Positions 14,577-23,090 of a stretch of 26,439 bases of DNA are shown one piece after another. A program made the position numbers and the translations under genes. Within the stretch, counting starts at the first letter, position 1. Each line of letters begins with the position of its first letter. The notes beneath the pieces are model-generated. The model saw nothing but the letters and a program-made list of their open reading frames with translations, had not been told where the DNA came from and searched no databases. The stretch comes from Flavobacteriaceae bacterium (GTDB taxonomy: Bacteria; Bacteroidota; Bacteroidia; Flavobacteriales; Flavobacteriaceae): NCBI GenBank assembly GCA_003533785.1, contig DQCR01000034.1, forward strand, positions 1,672-28,110, given 5' to 3'.

Positions 14577-15902
14577 TCATTCCCCCAAATGGCTCCCTTG
14601 TCCACCCACCAAAAGGAGTTGGGTTTGTCGGCCGTGGATATAGCGAAAGCCGTTGCTGCCCCAAAAGCCTGGTTCTTCCAGCATCACGCGAATGTCTTTG
14701 TCCCATTCCGGAAGGAAAACCTTGGTGTTGAGTTCAATGGCATAGGCGGTGTTCTCTCGCAGGGGGTGGTCGCCATTGCCGGGTACTCCGTCTTGGGCGT
14801 CCCACATGCCAAAAGTGGTTCCGGCCGAATGGCCGTAGGTTCCCAAAGGATGGGTATAGATGTGCGGACGCAAGCCTTCGGCGCGGCCGGCGTCCAAGCT
14901 CATCTTAAGTGTGGCGTTGCCCGTTCGACCTGTTTTGAAGCGGTCGGTAAAGAGGTCTTGTACCCGGTTTCCCGCCGCCAAAGCAGCTTCCAAATAGGCG
15001 GGAGCCTTTTTTTCTCCGGGACGAAGAACATAGGCCAGTTCCTGACAGTCTGTATTGAGGGTGAGGTAGGTGATTCCAAAATCGCAGTGGAGGAGGTCGC
15101 CCGCTTGAATCACGTCCAGTTTTTGTTGGCCATCAAAGGCGTAGAGGTCGCTGGCTTCGTTGCGTTGTACGTCCACTGTAGGGTGAAACCAAGTGTCTAG
15201 GCCCAAACCGCTCACTTTCTCTCGCAGCCACCAAACCACATCTTCGGTAGTGGTCACTCCTGGGGTGATTACTTCGGTGGAAAATGCTTCGGCAATGATG
15301 CGGTGCGTGATTTCCGTGAGTTGTTGAAAGAGAAGCATTTCCTTGGGTGTTCGGGTTTCGATCCAAGCGACAGCAAGTGCTTCTGCCGAGACCAAGCGCT
15401 GGCGGTAGCGCGGCGGCAAAGCCGAATAGAGCCCTTGGTAGTCTGTATGTGCCAGCCCATCGGCTATGCCATAGCCTTCTGAGGTATTGATACCTATTTT
15501 CTTCGGCGCTTTTGCCAAAATATAGTCCGCCAGCGCCTGCCACTGGTCGGGTTGTTTTTCTTTGTTCCAGACCGAAGGGAAGAATTTCCCAAAGGCATAA
15601 CGGGTCATCGCCACCCGTTCTACAGCTCCCGTTTTGGGGTCTTTGGCAAATACTAGGATCGTTCGGCGCCGGGCGTTCAACCAGGTGGGTGGAAGGAGGG
15701 TTCTCACGACTGGGTCTTCGTTGTACTCTCGAGTGATGAGGACCCAGAGGTCCAGGTCGTTTTCTGCCATCAGTTTCGGCAAAAGGGTGTTGAGTCGCTC
15801 TTCCTGTACAGCTTCAATAGCAGCCGCACGTTCTCGCAAGGGAAGAATATGTTGGGCACTGAGCGAAAGGGTCACAAAAAGAAAAAGAAGAAAAACACGC
15901 AT
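14577..15902 (-). CDS. Secreted M24-family metallopeptidase (Xaa-Pro aminopeptidase-like)
   Basis: 441 residues with a signal peptide (about 1-16, ending LSLSAQ), so periplasmic or exported. The N-terminal creatinase-like domain spans about 20-180 and the pita-bread catalytic domain about 190-430. The five metal ligands of M24 are visible: D274 (HCDFG), D285 (NTDCQ), a His in HPLGTYGHSAG (H351-H358 region), E390 (AIELNT) and E410 (EEPGFW). The family cleaves N-terminal residues before proline or acts on small dipeptides. It is transcribed away from recA, with 151 bases between the two starts. The exact substrate is not readable. Confidence 0.88.
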   Translation of the reverse strand: MRVFLLFLFVTLSLSAQHILPLRERAAAIEAVQEERLNTLLPKLMAENDLDLWVLITREYNEDPVVRTLLPPTWLNARRRTILVFAKDPKTGAVERVAMTRYAFGKFFPSVWNKEKQPDQWQALADYILAKAPKKIGINTSEGYGIADGLAHTDYQGLYSALPPRYRQRLVSAEALAVAWIETRTPKEMLLFQQLTEITHRIIAEAFSTEVITPGVTTTEDVVWWLREKVSGLGLDTWFHPTVDVQRNEASDLYAFDGQQKLDVIQAGDLLHCDFGITYLTLNTDCQELAYVLRPGEKKAPAYLEAALAAGNRVQDLFTDRFKTGRTGNATLKMSLDAGRAEGLRPHIYTHPLGTYGHSAGTTFGMWDAQDGVPGNGDHPLRENTAYAIELNTKVFLPEWDKDIRVMLEEPGFWGSNGFRYIHGRQTQLLLVGGQGSHLGE

Positions 15903-16021
15903 TGTTCTATTGTTTAGTGCCTTGAAAGTACAACATTCTCTGTATTTGAACGGAAAGCTTTTCTCCTTCTTTTTGTTAATAATCCGTTGGAGGAGGAATT
16001 CTCCTACACCAGAGATTTTGG

Positions 16022-16029
16022 TACTTTAG
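16022..16029 (+). promoter_or_regulatory. Possible -7 element of recA (TTAG variant)
   Basis: TACTTTAG, one mismatch from TAnnTTTG, 24 bases before the recA ATG. No TTG lies at the normal -33 distance. The same TTAG ending appears before dprA and dut. Confidence 0.35.
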
Positions 16030-16053
16030 CTATGACCGAAAAAATAATCGATT

Positions 16054-17061
16054 ATGGCAGACGATAAAGCAGCAAAACTCAAAGCGCTCCAGCTCACCCT
16101 GGACAAACTGGATAAAACCTATGGCAAAGGCTCGGTGATGAAATTGGGCGATGAAGTCATTGAAGATGTGGAGGCCATTTCTTCGGGTTCCTTAGGCTTG
16201 GATATTGCCTTGGGCGTGGGCGGCTATCCGCGCGGTCGAGTGATTGAAATCTACGGCCCAGAATCCTCTGGAAAAACAACCCTTACTCTTCACGCCATTG
16301 CCGAATGTCAAAAAGCGGGAGGGATCGCTGCCTTCATCGATGCGGAGCACGCCTTCGATCGCTTCTATGCCGAGAAGTTGGGAGTGGATATCAGCGAGCT
16401 GATCATCTCCCAACCCGATCACGGAGAGCAAGCTTTGGAGATTGCCGATAACCTGATCCGCTCGGGAGCGGTGGACATTGTGGTGATTGATTCTGTAGCC
16501 GCCCTCACACCCAAAAGCGAAATCGAAGGGGAAATGGGGGATTCCAAAATGGGCTTGCACGCCCGCTTGATGTCCCAAGCCTTGCGAAAACTAACGGGAT
16601 CCATCAGCAAAACAAATTGTACGGTCTTCTTTATCAACCAGCTGCGAGAAAAAATTGGAGTTATGTTTGGCAATCCCGAGACCACCACAGGGGGGAATGC
16701 CTTAAAGTTTTATGCTTCGGTCCGCTTGGATATCCGCCGCTCTACCCAAATTAAAAATGCCGATGCCGACGTCATGGGTAATAAAACCCGAGTGAAGGTG
16801 GTTAAAAATAAAGTGGCCCCGCCCTTTAAAACTACCGAATTTGACATCATGTACGGGGAAGGAATCTCCAAAATTGGGGAAATCATTGACTTGGGAGTGA
16901 ACTACGAACTGATCAAAAAAAGTGGTTCTTGGTTTAGCTATGGCGATACCAAATTGGGCCAGGGCCGCGATTCTGTGAAAACCCTTCTGGAAGACAATCC
17001 CGAACTGATGGAGGAACTGGAAGACAAAATCAAAAATGCCCTTAAAGTCGTTGAGGAATAA
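16054..17061 (+). CDS. recA: Recombinase RecA
   Basis: 335 residues, normal length. Walker A is GPESSGKTT (68-76), followed by the Walker B-type strand [10 protein letters not shown], the DNA-binding loop region around [22 protein letters not shown] and the signature [20 protein letters not shown]. RecA forms ATP-dependent filaments on single-stranded DNA for homologous recombination and, where present, induction of the SOS response. The acidic tail is short ([16 protein letters not shown]). It is followed after only three bases by the phzF-like gene, so the two are probably cotranscribed. dprA, which loads RecA during natural transformation, lies about 2.6 kb downstream on the other strand. 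Confidence 0.98.
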   Translation: MADDKAAKLKALQLTLDKLDKTYGKGSVMKLGDEVIEDVEAISSGSLGLDIALGVGGYPRGRVIEIYGPESSGKTTLTLHAIAECQKAGGIAAFIDAEHAFDRFYAEKLGVDISELIISQPDHGEQALEIADNLIRSGAVDIVVIDSVAALTPKSEIEGEMGDSKMGLHARLMSQALRKLTGSISKTNCTVFFINQLREKIGVMFGNPETTTGGNALKFYASVRLDIRRSTQIKNADADVMGNKTRVKVVKNKVAPPFKTTEFDIMYGEGISKIGEIIDLGVNYELIKKSGSWFSYGDTKLGQGRDSVKTLLEDNPELMEELEDKIKNALKVVEE

Positions 17062-17064
17062 AAC

Positions 17065-17862
17065 ATGTCTGTGCTCACGCTCTATCAAGTAGACGCCTTT
17101 ACCGACCGGGTGTTTGGAGGCAATCCTGCCGCCGTGTGCGTGCTTGAGGATTGGTTGCCTGATTCCCAAATGCAGGCCATTGGAAATGAAAACAATTTAG
17201 CGGAAACGGCGTTTGTCGTTCCCAAAGGCGAAGAATATCACATTCGCTGGTTTACTCCCGATGTGGAGGTAGACCTCTGTGGTCACGCCACCTTGGCAGC
17301 TGCTTATGTGCTTAAAAATGTATTGAAAGTCTCGCAGGAAACCCTCCGGTTTCAGACCCTCAATAAAGGGCGGCTTAGCGTCCAACAAGAAGGTGAGCAA
17401 CTCTTTCTCAATTTCCCAACAGATCGCATCGCCCCTATCTCCCCGCTGGATGGTGCCGAACAAAGCTTGGGTGTTGTGCCACTAGAATATTGGAAAGGCG
17501 AAACTGATTTTATGGTTGTGGTGGAAAACGAAACCGCCGTGGCGGCATTGCAACCCAATATGCAGTGGATCCAACAGTTGGGCGAACGCGGCTTGATTGT
17601 TACTGCTGCTGGAGATACGGTGGATTTTGTCTCTCGGTTCTTTGCTCCGCAAACCGGAGTGGATGAAGACTATGTAACGGGCTCGGCCCACACTTCCTTG
17701 ATTCCCCTTTGGGCACCCAAACTGGGGAAAAAACGTATGAAAGCGCAGCAAATTTCAGCTCGCAAAGGGGTATTGGATTGTGAAGATTTGGGCGATCGCG
17801 TTCGGATAGGAGGGCATGCTCAACTCTACCTAAAAGGAGAGATCTACCTGCCAGAAGGATAA
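17065..17862 (+). CDS. PhzF-family epimerase/isomerase
   Basis: 265 residues with the diaminopimelate-epimerase-like fold. The N-terminal motif VDAFTDRVFGGNPAAV (9-24) and NENNLAETAFV (41-51), with the conserved Glu (E47) that acts as acid/base in PhzF, are intact. Other marks are DLCGHATLAAAYVL and, late, DYVTGSAHTSLIP. Only one phenazine-like gene is present, so phenazine synthesis is not implied; most such stand-alone proteins have unknown substrates. The start lies three bases after the recA stop. Its 3' end overlaps the opposing plsC gene by 19 bases. Confidence 0.9.
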   Translation: MSVLTLYQVDAFTDRVFGGNPAAVCVLEDWLPDSQMQAIGNENNLAETAFVVPKGEEYHIRWFTPDVEVDLCGHATLAAAYVLKNVLKVSQETLRFQTLNKGRLSVQQEGEQLFLNFPTDRIAPISPLDGAEQSLGVVPLEYWKGETDFMVVVENETAVAALQPNMQWIQQLGERGLIVTAAGDTVDFVSRFFAPQTGVDEDYVTGSAHTSLIPLWAPKLGKKRMKAQQISARKGVLDCEDLGDRVRIGGHAQLYLKGEIYLPEG

Positions 17863-18629
17863 AGGCTTTCCCATTTCCCTACGGCGGTTACTGCGCGCTG
17901 CTTGGGGTCAGCCAAAAGTTTCCCATGAATGAATTCTCGTGCTTTTTCTTGCAACTCAAGAATGTCCTCTTCCGTATAGCCTTCCGTCTCAAAGGGAGGG
18001 TGAATCTCAATCCGCATCACCCCTGGAAACCCAAAATAGGTGTGCCAAGGAAACATTCGCTTGGGATCGTAGAAGACCATCGGTAGAATAGGCAACTGGT
18101 GTTCAATCGCCAATTTAAAGGCTCCCCGTTTGAATTCGTTCAATAGGATGGCTTCATCCAAATAATCTTTTTCGGGAAAAATACACACGCTATAGCCTCC
18201 ATGAATCACCTTGTTGGCCAAGCCATATACCGCAAACCGACTCTTCTTGTCCGAGCGATCGACCATGATGGCGGCGCGTTTGTAGATGAATCCGAAAATC
18301 GGAATCTCAACCAATTCTTTTTTTCCCACAAAGACAAAAGGTGTTTTCCAGGCCCGTAAAATTAAAAAAGGATCGATATAACTGGTGTGATTGGCGATGA
18401 GCAGGTAGCTTTGATTGTGCTTGGCGCCAGAAATATTTTTGATTTGCGTCCAAAAACCTGTTCCAATCAAAATAAAAGGAGACCAAATATTGCGGGCAAT
18501 CCAAAAAATGGAGGGATACCCATTGGGTAAAAAAACCAAGACCACCAAGAGGGGGAACAAGACCAATACGGGAATTGCCGCCAGCGTATAGAACCAAACC
18601 CGCCATACAATTAATAGTATACGACGCAT
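17844..18629 (-). CDS. 1-acyl-sn-glycerol-3-phosphate acyltransferase (PlsC family)
   Basis: 261 residues with an N-terminal membrane segment (about 5-35). The catalytic motif HTSYID (81-86) supplies the His and Asp of the HX4D box. A second block is FPEKDYLDEA (151-160), where the usual FPEG has Lys in place of Gly. The family transfers an acyl chain to lysophosphatidic acid at the inner membrane in phospholipid synthesis; some relatives act on other lipids. The start ATG at 18629 is only four bases from a perfect TACTTTTG promoter element, so no earlier start is possible on that transcript. The gene is divergent from trpS and overlaps phzF tail to tail. Confidence 0.88.
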   Translation of the reverse strand: MRRILLIVWRVWFYTLAAIPVLVLFPLLVVLVFLPNGYPSIFWIARNIWSPFILIGTGFWTQIKNISGAKHNQSYLLIANHTSYIDPFLILRAWKTPFVFVGKKELVEIPIFGFIYKRAAIMVDRSDKKSRFAVYGLANKVIHGGYSVCIFPEKDYLDEAILLNEFKRGAFKLAIEHQLPILPMVFYDPKRMFPWHTYFGFPGVMRIEIHPPFETEGYTEEDILELQEKAREFIHGKLLADPKQRAVTAVGKWESLYPSGR

Positions 18630-18633
18630 GGAC

Positions 18634-18641
18634 CAAAAGTA
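18634..18641 (-). promoter_or_regulatory. -7 promoter element of plsC
   Basis: Reads TACTTTTG on the minus strand, a perfect TAnnTTTG, four bases before the ATG at 18629. This implies a leaderless or nearly leaderless message. A -33 TTG is not evident. Confidence 0.5.
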
Positions 18642-18670
18642 GCTTTTTTTTAGAAATGGACGGCTGGCTT

Positions 18671-18701
18671 TTGGGTGCGCCGATCAAAAAAAATATCTTT
18701 G
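18671..18701 (+). promoter_or_regulatory. Promoter of trpS
   Basis: TTG at 18671-18673, a 20-base spacer and TATCTTTG at 18694-18701 form a full Bacteroidetes promoter. The predicted leader before the ATG at 18727 is about 20 bases. It is back to back with the plsC promoter. Confidence 0.65.
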
Positions 18702-18726
18702 TGAATCACTAATATTCAGCATTCTT

Positions 18727-19695
18727 ATGGCACGAGTTCTTACTGGCGTACAATCCACAGGTACTCCGCATCTCGGTAACCTTCTTGGCGCTATCCTTCC
18801 GGCTATTGAACTGTCAAAAGCTTCCGCCGATGAATCTTTTCTTTTTATTGCGGACTTGCATTCCCTCACGCAGATCAAAGAAGGAGCGACCCTCCGTGAT
18901 AATACTCGAGCTACCGCGGCAGCCTGGTTGGCCTGCGGCCTCGATACTGAGAAAACCGTGTTCTATCGCCAAAGTGACGTCAGCCAAACCACAGAACTCG
19001 CCTGGTACCTCAGCTGCTACTTCCCCTACCAACGCCTGACCCTAGCACATTCCTTCAAAGACAAAGCAGATCGCTTGTCCGACGTCAATGCCGGTTTGTT
19101 TAGTTACCCCATGCTGATGGCCGCCGATATATTGCTGTACGACGCTGAAGTGGTTCCGGTGGGAAAAGATCAGTTGCAGCATCTGGAAATGACGCGAGAT
19201 GTAGCCACTCGATTCAACAACCAGATGGGGGAAACTTTTGTCCTTCCCCAGGCCTCTGTTCAAAAGGAAGCACAATACATCCCCGGTACTGATGGACAAA
19301 AAATGAGTAAATCCAAAGAAAATACCCTCAATATCTTTTTAGCCGACACCGCTTTGCGAAAACAAGTGATGAAGATTCAAACCGACAGCACCCCCTTGGA
19401 AGAACCGAAAAATCCCGACTCCTGTAATGTGTTTGCCCTCTATGAATTGTTGGCAGACGCTATACAAACCGCCGCCCTACGCAAAGATTATTTGGCAGGG
19501 GGCATGGGCTATGGACATGCCAAGCAAGCCCTATACGAACTAATTTGCTCACGATTTACTGAAGAACGTAAGCTGTTCGACTACTATATGGAACATCCTC
19601 AAGAAATTGAGATTGCTCTGGCCAAAGGCGCTGACCGAGCTCGAGAAATTGCCAATGAAGTCCTGCTGCGCGTTCGAAAAAAAGTGGGCTACTAG
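18727..19695 (+). CDS. trpS: Tryptophanyl-tRNA synthetase
   Basis: 322 residues, the usual class I length. The HIGH-like motif is PHLGN (14-18) and the KMSKS motif is exact at 192-196, preceded by PGTDGQ. Between them DLHSLTQ, YPMLMAADILLYDAEVVPVGKDQLQHLEMTRD is the standard TrpS core that recognises tryptophan and tRNA. It charges tRNA-Trp. The N-terminus MARVLTGVQSTGTPHLGNLLG fits the family start, and a good promoter lies just upstream. Its stop codon shares the bases CTAG (19692-19695) with the stop of the opposing dprA gene. Confidence 0.97.
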   Translation: MARVLTGVQSTGTPHLGNLLGAILPAIELSKASADESFLFIADLHSLTQIKEGATLRDNTRATAAAWLACGLDTEKTVFYRQSDVSQTTELAWYLSCYFPYQRLTLAHSFKDKADRLSDVNAGLFSYPMLMAADILLYDAEVVPVGKDQLQHLEMTRDVATRFNNQMGETFVLPQASVQKEAQYIPGTDGQKMSKSKENTLNIFLADTALRKQVMKIQTDSTPLEEPKNPDSCNVFALYELLADAIQTAALRKDYLAGGMGYGHAKQALYELICSRFTEERKLFDYYMEHPQEIEIALAKGADRAREIANEVLLRVRKKVGY

Positions 19696-20777
19696 CGGAG
19701 CTCGAAGTATTTCCCTGGCAGCGGGCGAACCACCTTTTTCATTTCCAATTCCATCAGAACAATGGCCGTCTCCGAAATAGACAGTCCTTCTGCCTTGGCT
19801 AATTTATCCAAGCTCTGTTTTCCGTTATGAAGCATTCGTTTGTAGAGTTTTTCTCCGGTTGGACTCAAATCCAGCGGGATCCTTATTTGTTTTGGGTTTT
19901 GTAGGCCAGCCCAGCCCAGAGATTCGATGAGAACCTCAACCGAGTCAATCAATTCTGCCTGTCGGGATTGGATTAAAGCATGGCAGCCTCTGCTCTGTTG
20001 GGAATGAATAGGCCCCGGCAAAGCATAAAGCTCGCGATCGTATTGACTGGCAAAATTGGCCGTGATTAAACTCCCGCCTTTTTCTCCTGTTTCAATAACC
20101 AGCGTCGCTTCACACAGACCTGCGATGAGTCGGTTTCGTTGAATAAAATGCCCGCGTTCAAATCCCTGTGTCGGAATGAAGTCCGATACTAAAGCACCCT
20201 GTTGTGCTATTCGTACGGACAGCTTTTGATGCGGTGCTGGATAAATCGGCTGTCCAAAAGCATGAGGCAGACATGCGACGGTATCCAATTTCAAATCGAG
20301 AGCAGTTTGATGTGCTACGGCATCAATTCCATAAGCTAAGCCAGAGACAATAACGGGATTGTAGGGCTGTATGGCTTCCAAGAGGGCTCGGCAGCTCTTT
20401 TCTCCATAAGCCGATGGACGACGGGTCCCTACTACTGCCAACCAGCGGCGCCCTTCCCAATCCAATTCCCCGCGACAAAATAGCAATAGCGGAGCGTCTG
20501 GACATCGCGCTAAGGCCAATGGATAGGCTTCTGTTCCCCAGAGTAAGGGGATTAAGGCTTCTTTTTTCATCCACTCTTTTATGCTTGCGACTTCCTTTTG
20601 AACCGAACGAGCCTTTTCCAAGAGTTTTCGCAAACGTTCGTTAGGTACTTTTTCAGGGTGGGGTTCAGCATCAAAAATGGCCTCTGGGCTTCCATAAGTA
20701 TGCACTAGCTTTTGTGCAGTGATGGGGCCAATTCCAGGGAGGAGTCTCAAGGTCAAACAAGCAGTCAGTCTGTTCAT
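19692..20777 (-). CDS. dprA: DNA-processing protein DprA (Smf)
   Basis: 361 residues in three parts. An N-terminal helix-hairpin-helix-like region has LRLLPGIGPITAQKL (10-24). The central Rossmann-type domain shows VGTRRPSAYG (116-125), SGLAYGIDAVAH (145-156), RNRLIAGL (214-221) and GEKGGSLITA (231-240), all DprA hallmarks. A C-terminal winged helix (about 290-361) ends in RPLPGKYFEL. DprA protects incoming single-stranded DNA and loads RecA during natural transformation, and some homologues have phage-related roles. It is transcribed divergently from the HU/SPOR gene. Confidence 0.95.
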   Translation of the reverse strand: MNRLTACLTLRLLPGIGPITAQKLVHTYGSPEAIFDAEPHPEKVPNERLRKLLEKARSVQKEVASIKEWMKKEALIPLLWGTEAYPLALARCPDAPLLLFCRGELDWEGRRWLAVVGTRRPSAYGEKSCRALLEAIQPYNPVIVSGLAYGIDAVAHQTALDLKLDTVACLPHAFGQPIYPAPHQKLSVRIAQQGALVSDFIPTQGFERGHFIQRNRLIAGLCEATLVIETGEKGGSLITANFASQYDRELYALPGPIHSQQSRGCHALIQSRQAELIDSVEVLIESLGWAGLQNPKQIRIPLDLSPTGEKLYKRMLHNGKQSLDKLAKAEGLSISETAIVLMELEMKKVVRPLPGKYFELR

Positions 20778-20794
20778 AAAAATTGGGGTTGCTA

Positions 20795-20802
20795 CTAAAA
20801 TA
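20795..20802 (-). promoter_or_regulatory. Possible -7 element of dprA (TTAG variant)
   Basis: Reads TATTTTAG on the minus strand, one mismatch from TAnnTTTG, 17 bases before the dprA ATG. No clear -33 TTG was found. Confidence 0.33.
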
Positions 20803-20823
20803 CGAAGTTTCGTTTTTTCTCGT

Positions 20824-20853
20824 TTTGAATACCAAAGGGTTTTCCTACATTTG
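20824..20853 (+). promoter_or_regulatory. Promoter of the HU/SPOR gene
   Basis: TTTG at 20824-20827, an 18-base spacer and TACATTTG at 20846-20853 form a full-consensus promoter. The -7 element ends five bases before the ATG at 20859, so the transcript should begin at or within a base or two of the start codon. Confidence 0.72.
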
Positions 20854-20858
20854 AAAAG

Positions 20859-21848
20859 ATGAGTCTAGCGTATTATTTGCGAGAATTATTGTATCAATAC
20901 GAATGTGTAACCATTCCCGATTTTGGGGCTTTTGTTACCCGTTCTTTTCCAGTGGAAATTGATTATTCCAATGGGGTATTTCGTCCTTTTCGTCGCGAAC
21001 TGACTTTTAATACCCTTTTGAAGAGCAATGATGGTGTGCTGGCCCATTATATGGCACAAAAGCAGGAACTTTCCTACGAAGGGGCCTTGCGTTTGATTGA
21101 AAAAGAAGTTATTGTTTGGAAACAAAAACTTCAAACACAGCCCCTTAGCCTGGGTAATTTGGGTGAAATGCGCCTAAATGCAGCCAAAAAAATAGAATTT
21201 TTACCTTACGGTAAAATAAATTACGACAAAGATGCGTTTGGACTACGTATGTTTACCCGGACACCCTTGGTGCCTGTGGCAAAAAAAACAGAACCTTTAA
21301 AAGTCTTTTCAATTATGGAAGAGAATAATGAAAATTTAATGTTTACCCCCGAGGATAAAGAAACCAAGGGAGGCTCCTCTGTATTACGCTATGCTGTCAT
21401 TGGCATTTTGGGCGTTGCCCTTGCCGGTGGAGGCTATTACTTTGGTGATCAGTATCTACAAAGCGAACGAGCCAAAAATCAAGAATTGGCCCAAAAAAGA
21501 ATCCAATCCAATGTCGCCAAAGCCACCTTTGATTTAGGGGCCCTTTCCAAGATTGAGCTCAATCTGGCCGCTGAAGAGGGTGTTGCGTACGACTCCGAAT
21601 CGGTCTCTGAATTGGATCAACCGTATTTCAGTATCATTGCTGGTACCTTTCGAGACATGAATAATGCCGAACGCAAATTGGAAGATTTGAAATCCCAAGG
21701 CTATTCTGCTGCTTATGCTGTCATTAACCCAGAGGGATTACATCGTGTCGCTTATGGAAGATACACCTCGAAAAAAGAAGCTATTAATTTGCTTTATTAT
21801 ATCAAGTATACCCTCGAAGAAGAAGCTTGGTATTTGGAAGAAAATTAA
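20859..21848 (+). CDS. HU-CCDC81-like and SPOR domain membrane protein
   Basis: 329 residues. The N-terminal half (about 1-130) resembles the bacterial HU-CCDC81 pair: YYLRELLYQYECVTIPDFGAFV and later LGNLGEMRLNAAKKIEFLP. A single membrane segment lies at about 175-195 (VLRYAVIGILGVALAGGGYYFG). After a linker, a SPOR domain (about 247-325, PYFSIIAGTFRDMNNAERKLEDL ... HRVAYGRYTSKKEA) should lie in the periplasm and bind denuded peptidoglycan at division sites. The topology puts the HU-like part in the cytoplasm. The family is common in Bacteroidetes, but its role in linking DNA or protein to the wall is not established. It has its own strong, near-leaderless promoter. Confidence 0.85.
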   Translation: MSLAYYLRELLYQYECVTIPDFGAFVTRSFPVEIDYSNGVFRPFRRELTFNTLLKSNDGVLAHYMAQKQELSYEGALRLIEKEVIVWKQKLQTQPLSLGNLGEMRLNAAKKIEFLPYGKINYDKDAFGLRMFTRTPLVPVAKKTEPLKVFSIMEENNENLMFTPEDKETKGGSSVLRYAVIGILGVALAGGGYYFGDQYLQSERAKNQELAQKRIQSNVAKATFDLGALSKIELNLAAEEGVAYDSESVSELDQPYFSIIAGTFRDMNNAERKLEDLKSQGYSAAYAVINPEGLHRVAYGRYTSKKEAINLLYYIKYTLEEEAWYLEEN

Positions 21849-21869
21849 TCTCGAGTAATTTCTGTTTCC

Positions 21870-23090
21870 TTACAGTCGGGCTAACCACAATTTGGGGTTT
21901 TGGGGTTTGGATGCCTGAAATAGGCTAAACTGTAAACTGGTCTTGCCGTCAACTGGATTTGTAAACACCTGTCCAACGGCTTGTTTGGTTTTAATCTTGT
22001 CCCCTTTTTTCACATATACTTTCCCTAAGTTTTTGTAGGCAGTGATGTAATTTCCGTGCTTAACCAAGACCGTAGGGTTGCTCCCTTTAAAACTTAAGAT
22101 TGACATCACCACCCCTTCGAAGACGGCTCTAGCGTCACTTTCTGGGGCTGTAGCGATGGTGATCCCAGTACTTTTGATCATGGTCGTGCGAACGACAGGG
22201 TGCGGCTGAGTGCCGAACCGTTGCGTGATGACTCCTTCCACTACAGGCCAAGGCAAACGTCCTCGATTGGCTTCCATATTTGACGCGATGAGTTTTTCAT
22301 CGGGGGTCATAGCAAAAGTAGCTTTTGTTTTTTTTCCAGCTTTTTTGTTAGATGCTGCAATGGCTTCACGAATCAGGCGTTGGATTTCTTGATCTATGGC
22401 ATCTGACTGCTGTTGTTTTTTACGAATTTGAGCGGTGAGGCTGCGGCTTTTCCTTCTGAGTTGTTGAATCATGCTTTGCTGCTGTCGCCTTTCTTTCTTA
22501 AGCGTCTGCTGAGCAACCCGGTTTTCACTAATCAATTTTTTCTTTTGTTCCCGCTGTGCAATCAACGTTGTATTGAGGTCTTGAAGCAAGACTGTTTTTT
22601 CGGCGATTTCTACAGCTTGGCGTTTTCGAAATCGGGCATACTGTTTCATATACTGAATGCGCTTATAGGCTTGCAACAAATTTTCCGAAGAAAATAAAAA
22701 CATCAATCGGTTTTGTTCGGATTGACTTTTATACGATTCCTGAATCATTTTGGCATAGTCCTCTTTGGCTTGTTGAACCTCTTTGCGAAGTCGGTCTATC
22801 TCTTTTTCGTTAATTGTGATGCGTTGCGTCAAATAATTCGCCTGTTGATTACTCACTTGGATCAGGCGTTGACGCACGTTGAGTTTTACTTCCAAATCCT
22901 CTACCTCTCCCACCGCTGATTTGCGCTGTGATCGGTTGGAGTACAAAAGCCGATTGATCTGTTTGATTTCCTTTTGCAAGCGTTGACGTTGTGCTTCCAA
23001 TTCTTGTTGACGCGTTTTGTTCTCCTGTCCAAGTACAGGCGGGCTAAGCACCAGCATAAAAACAATCAATGAAAACACTCGATAGATCAT
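21870..23090 (-). CDS. EnvC-like murein hydrolase activator (coiled coil plus LytM/M23 domain)
   Basis: 406 residues: signal peptide (about 1-21, ending VLGQ), a long coiled coil rich in Gln, Arg and Lys (about 25-245) and a C-terminal LytM fold (about 285-400). The catalytic zinc motifs of active M23 peptidases are not intact: the HxxxD motif is absent after QPHPVV, and the final HxH is replaced by LQFSLF. This matches EnvC, a non-enzymatic activator of cell-wall amidases in daughter-cell separation. The start overlaps the stop of the DUF4292 gene by four bases (23087-23090), so it is the end of a tightly coupled run. Confidence 0.88.
   Translation of the reverse strand: MIYRVFSLIVFMLVLSPPVLGQENKTRQQELEAQRQRLQKEIKQINRLLYSNRSQRKSAVGEVEDLEVKLNVRQRLIQVSNQQANYLTQRITINEKEIDRLRKEVQQAKEDYAKMIQESYKSQSEQNRLMFLFSSENLLQAYKRIQYMKQYARFRKRQAVEIAEKTVLLQDLNTTLIAQREQKKKLISENRVAQQTLKKERRQQQSMIQQLRRKSRSLTAQIRKKQQQSDAIDQEIQRLIREAIAASNKKAGKKTKATFAMTPDEKLIASNMEANRGRLPWPVVEGVITQRFGTQPHPVVRTTMIKSTGITIATAPESDARAVFEGVVMSILSFKGSNPTVLVKHGNYITAYKNLGKVYVKKGDKIKTKQAVGQVFTNPVDGKTSLQFSLFQASKPQNPKLWLARL

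Noticed and set aside
14511..15200. 229-codon plus-strand open frame opposite the M24 peptidase
   Set aside because: It lies almost wholly antisense to a peptidase with all five metal ligands, has no promoter and no recognisable fold.
15991..16005. Inverted repeat AGGAG-GAATT-CTCCT upstream of recA as an SOS operator
   Set aside because: Only five-base arms, no match to a LexA box known to me, and no second copy upstream of dprA or dut. It remains a possible weak hairpin.
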